From: Brevundimonas sp. AJA228-03
GTDB lineage: Bacteria > Pseudomonadota > Alphaproteobacteria > Caulobacterales > Caulobacteraceae
DNA length: 64,000 bases
Reading direction: 5' to 3'
Assembly (NCBI RefSeq): GCF_017795885.1
Contig: NZ_CP059297.1
Span: forward strand, 1,803,001-1,867,000
Shown here: in pieces, positions 57,886-64,000 of the stretch
Layout: each line of letters begins with the position of its first letter
Position numbering within the stretch: the first letter of the stretch is position 1
Notes under the pieces: model-generated
What the model was told of the DNA's origin: nothing
The model's input: only the letters and a program-made list of their open reading frames with translations
The model's database searches: none
Program-made: the position numbers and the translations under genes

Positions 57886-58043
57886 ATAGGACCGCCAGAA
57901 GGGCCCCCAGATCGCGAGGGGCGGTTGCTAACAGATCGACCCGTGCCCTGCAATGATTGTCCGCCGCAATGATTGTCGGGCGTGGCGCGCAGACCTATAA
58001 GCGCCAGATTCCGGCGGTGCCGGGCCAGGGGACGAATAGGACA

Positions 58044-58673
58044 ATGGATTTCACCGCCGCACGCAAGGTCATGGTCGATTCCCAGGTGCGGGTGAACGAC
58101 GTCACCGACCGGGGACTGCAGGCGGCACTGCTGACCGTGCAGCGCGAGCGCTTCTGCGCGGCCGGGCGCGCCTTTGCCGCCTATGGCGAGGTCGAGGTCG
58201 AGATCGCGGGTGACCGCCGCCTGATGCAGGCGCGCGAGGTCGCCAAGCTGCTGCAGGCGCTGGATGCGCGCGCGGGCGAGACCGCCCTGGCCATCGCTGC
58301 ACCCTATGCCGCCGCCGTCCTGGCCGAGCTGGGCCTGACGGTCACGGCCCAGGAAGCCGATGCAGCGGTCGCCGGGGTGGTTTCCGCTGCGCTGGAGGAG
58401 GCCGGCGTTGAAATGCACGTCGCGTCCCTGACCGCGCCGACGGGTCAGGACTGGGATCTGATCGTCAGCGAAGGGGCCGTCGCCACGCGTCCGATCGCAT
58501 GGCTGGAGCGGTTGCGTGTCGGTGGTCGTCTGGCCGTCGTGGAGCGTGCCGGGCCGAATGGTCGCGCGGTGCTGTATGTGCGCGGTCGCGAAGGCTATTC
58601 CCGGCGCGAACTTTTCGATGCGGCACCTCCCGTCCTGGCTGAAATGACACCCGCGCCATCATTCGCCCTGTGA
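58044..58673 (+). CDS. Degenerate protein-L-isoaspartate O-methyltransferase-like protein
   Basis: A 209-residue protein from MDFTAARKVMVDSQVRVND (58044), with the PCMT-type N-terminus (LLTVQRERFCAAG) and C-terminal VGGRLAVVERAGPNGRAVLYVR. The SAM-binding glycine motif expected near residues 81-97 reads ALAIAAPYAAAVLAELG, so the G-x-G-x-G loop is absent. Catalytic activity is therefore doubtful. The gene lies directly upstream of tolC, and the two share direction. Confidence 0.8.
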   Translation: MDFTAARKVMVDSQVRVNDVTDRGLQAALLTVQRERFCAAGRAFAAYGEVEVEIAGDRRLMQAREVAKLLQALDARAGETALAIAAPYAAAVLAELGLTVTAQEADAAVAGVVSAALEEAGVEMHVASLTAPTGQDWDLIVSEGAVATRPIAWLERLRVGGRLAVVERAGPNGRAVLYVRGREGYSRRELFDAAPPVLAEMTPAPSFAL

Positions 58674-58799
58674 TCATCGCCTTGTTGCAGTCAGGGTCTG
58701 GCGGTCGGGTGAAAAAAACTTAACTGGCGTCAGGGACCGGACGCCCTCACTACCCCGTTCCAGTAGGCTAACGGCAACGTTCGCGGAGCTCATCAGGAT

Positions 58800-60299
58800 A
58801 TGACCATGTTCAAACGCTCGCGCGCGCTCGGTACAGTCGCCCGGATTTCGTTGGTGACCGCCGTCGCGGTCGGCCTGGCCGGACCGTCCTTCGCCGAGAC
58901 GCTGCAGGAAGCCATCGCGCTGGCCTACCGCACCAACCCCACGCTGCAGCAGCAGCGCGCCAACCAGCGGGCCCTGGACGAGGTCGTCCCCCAGGCGCGC
59001 GCCGGTTTGCGCCCCGAGGTCAGCGTCAGTGGATCAGCCAGCTATGCCCGCACGCGTAGCGGCGGTTTCCCGACGACGGAGACCGATACCGGTGCTGCCA
59101 GTATCGACGTGTCCCAGACGCTGTACGCCGGCGGGCGCATCGTCCACGGCATCGATGCCGCCACCGCCAACGTTCTGAGCGGTCGTGAATCGCTGCGGGC
59201 CATCGAGCAGCAAGTGCTGGCCTCGGTGATCCAGGCCTATGTCGACGTTCAGCGCGACGTCGAGATTCTGCGCATTCGCGAGGCCAATGTCGCGGTCCTG
59301 CGTCGGCAGCTGGACGAATCGAACGCGCGCTTCGAGGTCGGCGAGATTACCCGTACCGACGTGTCCCAGTCCGAGGCCCGCCTGGCCCAGTCCCAGGCCG
59401 ATCTGGCCGGGGCACAGGCCCAGTTGTCGGTGTCGCGCGCCGCCTATGCCGCCGTGGTCGGTCAGGCCCCTGCCAGTCTGCAAGAGCCGCCTGTCCTTCC
59501 GGGCATCCCCAACGACTTCGATGTCGCCCTGGACATCGGTCTGGCCGAGAACCCCGGCATCACCGCCGCCCAATACGACCTGCAGGCGGCCGAGGCGCGC
59601 CATGCCCAGGCCAGGTCCGCCTTTTTGCCTACCGCGCGGGCCACGGCCTCCTACGGCGGCTCCGGCGACCTGACCGACTTCGATCTGGCGGATCGCACCA
59701 GCTTCCAGGCCGGTGCCTCGATCTCGGTGCCGTTGTTCACCGGGGGGCTGAACAGGTCCAAGGAGGTCCAGGCCCTTGAACAGGCCAATGCCGCCCAGAT
59801 CGAGATCGAGCGCCAGCGCCGGACGGTGCTGCAGAACGTCTCCAGCGCCTATGCCCAGGTCATCTCGACCGGATCGCAGCTGACGGCGGGTCAGGCGGGC
59901 GTGCGCGCTGCGACCGTTGCGGCCGAGGGCGTGCGTCAGGAACAGCAGGTCGGCCTGCGCACCACCCTGGACGTGCTGAACGGGGAGCTGGAACTGCGCA
60001 ACGCCGAGATCAACCTGGCGAGCGCACGTCGCAACCAGTATGTCGCCCAGGCCCAGCTGCTGGCGGCCATGGGTCGGCTGGGGGCTCGCGAGCTGGACCC
60101 CGCGATCGAGCTCTACGATCCCGCCACAAACGGCGACCGCGTCAGCCTTCGCGGGGCGCTTCCGTGGGAAGGTCTGATCGAGACGCTCGACAGGATCGCC
60201 GCGCCGACCGTCACGCCTGCGGTCGATACAGAGGACGCGCCGATCGACACACAGTTGAAGTCCGAGATCGTCCAGACGGCCCCGACGGGGGCCAATTAA
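58800..60299 (+). CDS. tolC: TolC-family outer-membrane efflux channel (RsaF-like)
   Basis: A 499-residue precursor with a signal peptide (to GPSFAE). The mature part has paired outer-membrane-efflux-protein repeats: LQEAIALAYRTNPTLQQQRANQRALDE, LYAGGRIVHGIDAATANV, and again the second repeat IGLAENPGITAAQYDLQAAEARHAQARSAF. Such proteins form the trimeric channel of type I secretion or efflux. The last 70 residues are disordered. The position next to popZ and valS matches the Caulobacter rsaF locus. Confidence 0.93.
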   Translation: MTMFKRSRALGTVARISLVTAVAVGLAGPSFAETLQEAIALAYRTNPTLQQQRANQRALDEVVPQARAGLRPEVSVSGSASYARTRSGGFPTTETDTGAASIDVSQTLYAGGRIVHGIDAATANVLSGRESLRAIEQQVLASVIQAYVDVQRDVEILRIREANVAVLRRQLDESNARFEVGEITRTDVSQSEARLAQSQADLAGAQAQLSVSRAAYAAVVGQAPASLQEPPVLPGIPNDFDVALDIGLAENPGITAAQYDLQAAEARHAQARSAFLPTARATASYGGSGDLTDFDLADRTSFQAGASISVPLFTGGLNRSKEVQALEQANAAQIEIERQRRTVLQNVSSAYAQVISTGSQLTAGQAGVRAATVAAEGVRQEQQVGLRTTLDVLNGELELRNAEINLASARRNQYVAQAQLLAAMGRLGARELDPAIELYDPATNGDRVSLRGALPWEGLIETLDRIAAPTVTPAVDTEDAPIDTQLKSEIVQTAPTGAN

Positions 60300-60425
60300 C
60301 TCGACAGGCGAAAAAGGCCCGTTGATTCCAAAGGACGTAGATGCGACGAAATGCTATGGGTCGGGCGCGCATCCGGCCTCGACGATTTCCCTCATCGCCT
60401 GCGTAGGTTCTTCCAAGGCCAGACC

Positions 60426-61010
60426 ATGACCGACACGACCGCCCAAGAACCGACGATGGAAGAAATCCTCGCGTCGATTCGCCGAATCATTTCGGAAGAC
60501 GACGCCCCGGCGGCCGAGGCCGCGCCGGCCGCAGAGGCTGAACCTGTTGCGGCCTTCGCCGACCCGACCCCATCGGCGATCGAGCCGGAACCGGCCCCCG
60601 AGGACGAGGAGATCCTCGACCTGACCGATCGCTATGAAGCGCCTGCCGCCCAGTCGATCGGTGATCTGGATATCGGCATGGCCGACGCTGAGCCCGAACC
60701 CTTTCCGACCCCCTTCCATGCGGAGCCCGAGCCCGTGCATCCCGAACCTGCGCCCAGCTCCTCTTTCGTGGATCACGAGGCCCTGGTCGGCGAAACGGCT
60801 TCAGCGAGTGCCGCTTCGGCCTTCGCGGGGCTCAGCGCTGCCTTCCGCCAGCCCGAGCCGATCCCGACCGGCGGCACCGGCCCGACTGTCGACGACCTGG
60901 CCCGGGCCCTGCTGCGGCCGATGCTGAAGGAATGGCTGGACGCCAATCTGCCCGGAATCGTCGAGGAGGCGGTCAAGAAGGAAGTCGAACGGATCGCCCG
61001 CTCCGCCTAG
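60426..61010 (+). CDS. popZ: Pole-organizing protein PopZ (DUF2497)
   Basis: A 194-residue protein from MTDTTAQEPTMEEILASIRR (60426). The conserved N-terminal helix TMEEILASIRRIISEDD is the partner-binding region, and the C-terminal DDLARALLRPMLKEWLDANLP, IVEEAVKKEVERIAR region drives oligomerisation. Between them is a proline/glutamate-rich disordered spacer (about 30-130). PopZ makes a polar microdomain that anchors parS-ParB and recruits DivJ, PleC, CckA and others. Its neighbours tolC and valS match Caulobacter. Confidence 0.95.
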   Translation: MTDTTAQEPTMEEILASIRRIISEDDAPAAEAAPAAEAEPVAAFADPTPSAIEPEPAPEDEEILDLTDRYEAPAAQSIGDLDIGMADAEPEPFPTPFHAEPEPVHPEPAPSSSFVDHEALVGETASASAASAFAGLSAAFRQPEPIPTGGTGPTVDDLARALLRPMLKEWLDANLPGIVEEAVKKEVERIARSA

Positions 61011-61041
61011 CCCTCGGCGTCACCAGTCCCTAAGACCACGA

Positions 61042-61070
61042 GGGGCGGCTCCGACGGGGCCGCCCCTTTC
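61042..61070 (+). terminator. Intrinsic terminator after popZ
   Basis: An 8-bp stem (GGGGCGGC/GCCGCCCC) with a 9-base loop and TTTCTTT, about 30 bases after the popZ stop. Confidence 0.8.
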
Positions 61071-61243
61071 TTTCGTCATCCTCCGGCAAGGCGCGCAGCG
61101 CCGCAGACCGGGGGACCCAGCGGCGCCGAAGGCGACCTGTTCAGTCAGGATGCCGGACGCGGCGTAATTCGCGGCAGGTTCGCGCTGCCGCGCGCCGCTG
61201 GGTCCCCCGGTCTCCGCTTCGCTCCGCCGGAGGATGACGAAAG
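61070..61243. repeat. Long inverted repeat between popZ and valS
   Basis: Left arm from 61070 (CTTTCGTCATCCTCCGGC, then ACCGGGGGACCCAGCGGCGC to 61126) matches the right arm from about 61190 (GCGCCGCTGGGTCCCCCGGT) to 61243 (GCCGGAGGATGACGAAAG). The arms are about 55 bases with a few mismatches and a spacer of about 63. The right arm includes the same 20-mer (61207-61226) found in the nusG-rplK repeat. It ends about 30 bases before the valS start. Confidence 0.85.
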
Positions 61244-61274
61244 AGACGCAAACCTTCCTTCGAAACGACGGACC

Positions 61275-64000
61275 ATGCTCGAGAAAACCTTCGACCCCAC
61301 GGCCGCCGAGCCGCGCCTGTATGCCCGCTGGGAGGCTTCCGGTGCCTTCGCCCCACGCACCGACGGCGCCGCCGAGGCCTATTCGATCGTCATCCCGCCG
61401 CCGAACGTGACCGGCTCGCTGCACATCGGCCATGCGCTGAACAATACGCTGCAGGACATCCTGGCCCGCTATCACCGGATGCGCGGCAAGTCGGTGCTGT
61501 GGCTGCCGGGCACGGACCACGCGGGCATCGCCACCCAGATGGTGGTCGAGCGCCAGCTGGCCGCGGCGGGCAACGTCGGCCGCCGCGACATGGGCCGCGA
61601 GGCCTTTGTGCAGAAGGTCTGGGACTGGAAGGCCGAGAGCGGCGGCACGATCGTCCAGCAGCTGCGCCGTCTGGGCGCGTCCTGCGACTGGAGCCGCGAG
61701 CGGTTCACCCTGGACGAAGGGCTGAACGCGGCGGTGCGCAAGGTCTTCGTCCAGCTGCATCAGCAGGGGCTGATCTATCGCGACAAGCGGCTGGTGAACT
61801 GGGACCCGCAGTTCCAGACGGCGATCAGCGATCTGGAGGTCGAGCAGCGCGAGGTCGAGGGCACCTACTGGCATTTCGACTATCCCCTGGCCGACGGCGT
61901 CACCTACGAGCATCCGATCGCCTTCGATGACGAGGGCAATGCGACGGCATGGGAGACACGCGACTTCATCGTTGTGGCGACGACCCGGCCGGAGACGATG
62001 CTGGGCGACACGGGCGTGGCGGTCCATCCGGACGACGCGCGATATGCCTCGATCGTGGGTGCACAGGTCATCCTGCCGCTGACTTGCCGGGCCATCCCGA
62101 TCGTTGCCGACGAATATGCCGATCCGACCAAGGGGTCGGGGGCCGTGAAGATTACGCCGGCGCATGACTTCAACGACTTCCAGGTGGGCAAGCGGGCGGG
62201 CTTGCCGGCCATCAACATCATGAACGCCTTCGCTCGCATTCTGGACTGGGGTGATGTTCCTGCGCCTGACCCCGGCAAGGTGGCTGAAGAACATCACGAC
62301 TCGGCCGAGTCCTACCTGGTCGACTCCATTCCGCCAGATCTGCGGGGGCTTGACCGCTTTGCCGCGCGCAAGGCCATCGTCGCGCGCGCCGAGGCCGAAG
62401 GCTGGCTGCGCGAGATCGAGAAGACCCGCCACGTTGTGCCGCACGGCGACCGCTCCGGCGTCGTCATCGAGCCCTGGCTGACGGACCAGTGGTACGTCGA
62501 CGCCCACACCATGGCCCAGCCGGCGCTGAAGGCGGTGGAGCAGGGCGACACGGTGTTCGAGCCGAAGTCCTACGAGAAGATCTATTTCGAATGGCTGCGC
62601 AACATCGAGCCCTGGTGCATCAGCCGCCAGCTGTGGTGGGGGCACCGCATCCCGGCCTGGTATGACGCCGACGGAAACATCTACGTTGCCGAGACGGAGG
62701 CGGAAGCCGTTGCCCAGGCGGGCGGCAAGGCCCTGACCCAGGACGAGGACGTCCTCGACACCTGGTTCTCTTCGGCCTTGTGGCCTTTCTCGACCATGGG
62801 CTGGCCCGAGAACACCGACGACCTGAAGCGGTTCTATCCGACCAGCGACCTCGTCACCGCCGCCGATATCATCTTCTTCTGGGTCGCCCGGATGATGATG
62901 ATGGGGCTGCACTTCATGGACGCGGTGCCCTTCAGGCGCGTCATCATCAACGGCCTCGTCCGCGACGAGAAGGGCCAGAAGATGAGCAAGTCCAAGGGGA
63001 ACGTGATCGATCCTCTGGTGATCATCGACGAGCTTGGGGCCGATCCCCTGCGCTTCACCATGGCCATCCTGTCGGGCACGCGCGACATCAAGCTGAGCCG
63101 CCAGCGCATTGAGGGCTATCGCAATTTCGGCACCAAACTGTGGAACGCGGCCCGCTTCAGTCAGATGAACGAGGCCCGCCGCGTCGAGGGTTTCGATCCC
63201 GCCACGCTCGACCAGACCATCAACCGCTGGGTCCGGGGCGAGCTGACGAAAACCGAACGGCAGGTTTCCGAGGCCATCGAGGGCGGTCGCTTCGACGACG
63301 CGGCCTCGGCCCTTTACCGGTTCGTGTGGAACGTCTTCTGTGACTGGTATCTGGAGCTGGCCAAGCCCGTCTTCCAGGGCTCTGACGAGGCCGCCAGGGC
63401 CGAGACCCGCGCCATGACCGCCTGGACGCTGGACCAGACGCTGAAACTGCTGCACCCCGTCATGCCCTTCATCACCGAGGAACTGTGGGCCGAGCTGGGC
63501 CAGGAGGGCGCGGCGCGCGACGAGCCCATGCTGATCGGGGCCGAATGGCCCGCGTTGCCTGACGCCTTCATCGATCCGGGGGCCGAGGCCGAGATCGGCT
63601 GGCTGGTCGATCTGGTCACCGATGTCCGGGCTCTGAGGGCCGAGATGAACGTGCCGCCGGGGGCCAAGCCCCCGCTGACCTTCGTCGCGCCGGACGCGGT
63701 GACGGCGGAGCGGGCGATGCGGCACCGCGATCTGATCCTCACGCTGGCCCGGGTGTCGGAGGCTACGACGGCTGACGCAGCCCCGGCCGGAGCGGTGACC
63801 TTCGTGTCCAGTGCGACGGCTGCTGCGCTGTCGCTGGCCGGGATCATCGACCTTGGCGCCGAACGCGCGCGCCTGACCAAAGAGGTCGCGGCCTTCGACA
63901 GCGACATCGGTCATGTGATGAAGAAGCTCGGCAATCCGAACTTCGTCGAACGGGCGGCTCCGGCCGTAATCGACGAACAGCGGGCCAAGCTGGCGGAGGC
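61275..64000 (+). CDS. valS: Valyl-tRNA synthetase (partial, truncated by window end)
   Basis: The reading frame from [13 protein letters not shown] is open through the end of the window (908 codons seen), so the C-terminus is missing. Class I motifs are [12 protein letters not shown] and KMSKSKGN. The editing domain contains [15 protein letters not shown]. The coiled-coil tRNA-binding C-terminal segment begins with [20 protein letters not shown] near the right end. It charges tRNA-Val. Confidence 0.97.
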   Translation, partial: MLEKTFDPTAAEPRLYARWEASGAFAPRTDGAAEAYSIVIPPPNVTGSLHIGHALNNTLQDILARYHRMRGKSVLWLPGTDHAGIATQMVVERQLAAAGNVGRRDMGREAFVQKVWDWKAESGGTIVQQLRRLGASCDWSRERFTLDEGLNAAVRKVFVQLHQQGLIYRDKRLVNWDPQFQTAISDLEVEQREVEGTYWHFDYPLADGVTYEHPIAFDDEGNATAWETRDFIVVATTRPETMLGDTGVAVHPDDARYASIVGAQVILPLTCRAIPIVADEYADPTKGSGAVKITPAHDFNDFQVGKRAGLPAINIMNAFARILDWGDVPAPDPGKVAEEHHDSAESYLVDSIPPDLRGLDRFAARKAIVARAEAEGWLREIEKTRHVVPHGDRSGVVIEPWLTDQWYVDAHTMAQPALKAVEQGDTVFEPKSYEKIYFEWLRNIEPWCISRQLWWGHRIPAWYDADGNIYVAETEAEAVAQAGGKALTQDEDVLDTWFSSALWPFSTMGWPENTDDLKRFYPTSDLVTAADIIFFWVARMMMMGLHFMDAVPFRRVIINGLVRDEKGQKMSKSKGNVIDPLVIIDELGADPLRFTMAILSGTRDIKLSRQRIEGYRNFGTKLWNAARFSQMNEARRVEGFDPATLDQTINRWVRGELTKTERQVSEAIEGGRFDDAASALYRFVWNVFCDWYLELAKPVFQGSDEAARAETRAMTAWTLDQTLKLLHPVMPFITEELWAELGQEGAARDEPMLIGAEWPALPDAFIDPGAEAEIGWLVDLVTDVRALRAEMNVPPGAKPPLTFVAPDAVTAERAMRHRDLILTLARVSEATTADAAPAGAVTFVSSATAAALSLAGIIDLGAERARLTKEVAAFDSDIGHVMKKLGNPNFVERAAPAVIDEQRAKLAE

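Noticed and set aside
61020-63914. A 964-codon open frame on the minus strand opposite valS
   Set aside because: It mirrors the codon pattern of valS in a GC-rich genome, has no recognisable protein domain, and the opposite frame encodes a complete synthetase catalytic core.

Overview
The window is GC-rich, densely packed chromosomal DNA from an alphaproteobacterium, most likely Caulobacterales and probably close to Brevundimonas. The call rests on gene content. There is a PopZ homologue between a TolC-type outer-membrane channel gene and valS, a divK-pleD pair, a flbT-flaF-flagellin block with a sigma-54 promoter, an orphan fliN, and two-gene units such as aroK-aroB and xerD typical of that order. 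Nothing looks like plasmid, prophage or integrated island. Almost all of it is housekeeping and cell-cycle DNA, and the interest lies in small elements, decayed genes and unusual family members.

Layout. 1-3.5 kb: a NadQ/Nudix-type regulator (cut by the window edge), an HD phosphohydrolase, a lipoprotein and a MoxR-like ATPase, all on the minus strand. 3.8-5.6 kb: flbT, flaF and flagellin on the plus strand. 5.77-5.98 kb: a compact transcription unit holding a 21-codon ORF with a 13-base Shine-Dalgarno. 6-12.4 kb (minus): three tandem ExoD paralogues, isovaleryl-CoA dehydrogenase, a membrane-anchored GH24 lysozyme-like protein, mgtE and tRNA-Leu. 12.5-13.4 kb: a four-helix-bundle pseudogene between heptamer repeats, then fliN. 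13.4-24.8 kb: lipB, an Atm1-type ABC exporter, accA, a DUF1902 protein, xerD, aroK-aroB-GNAT, an MliC-like lipoprotein, tadA, an rluB-type pseudouridine synthase, rsmD, a TipA-type MerR regulator and a frameshifted low-molecular-weight phosphatase. 24.8-33.4 kb: mutL, a DUF418 membrane protein, a DUF482 protein with a RidA-family protein, a polysaccharide deacetylase and dinB. 33.4-35.2 kb: divK-pleD.

36.2-49.3 kb is translation machinery: rpmG, rpsL-rpsG-fusA-tuf, an esterase and a CNNM/CorC-type protein, tRNA-Trp-secE-nusG, rplK-rplA and rplJ-rplL. 49.3-64 kb: a DJ-1/PfpI protein, an M61 peptidase, alr, gltX, a LOG-family protein, tRNA-Asn, a TrmH-family methyltransferase, tRNA-Cys, a degenerate Pcm-like protein, tolC, popZ and valS (cut by the right edge).

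The genes support one picture of a free-living, motile, dimorphic cell. DivK and PleD set the swarmer-to-stalked programme, PopZ organises the pole, FlbT/FlaF/flagellin/FliN build and switch the flagellum, and the rest is ribosome synthesis, tRNA charging and envelope upkeep. I did not find a multi-gene system that I can call new. The best candidates for undescribed biology are the micro-ORF unit at 5.8 kb, the hairpin-rich rpsL leader, a family of intergenic inverted repeats with shared 17-20-mers, the heptamer-flanked pseudogene, and several family members whose canonical active-site residues are changed.
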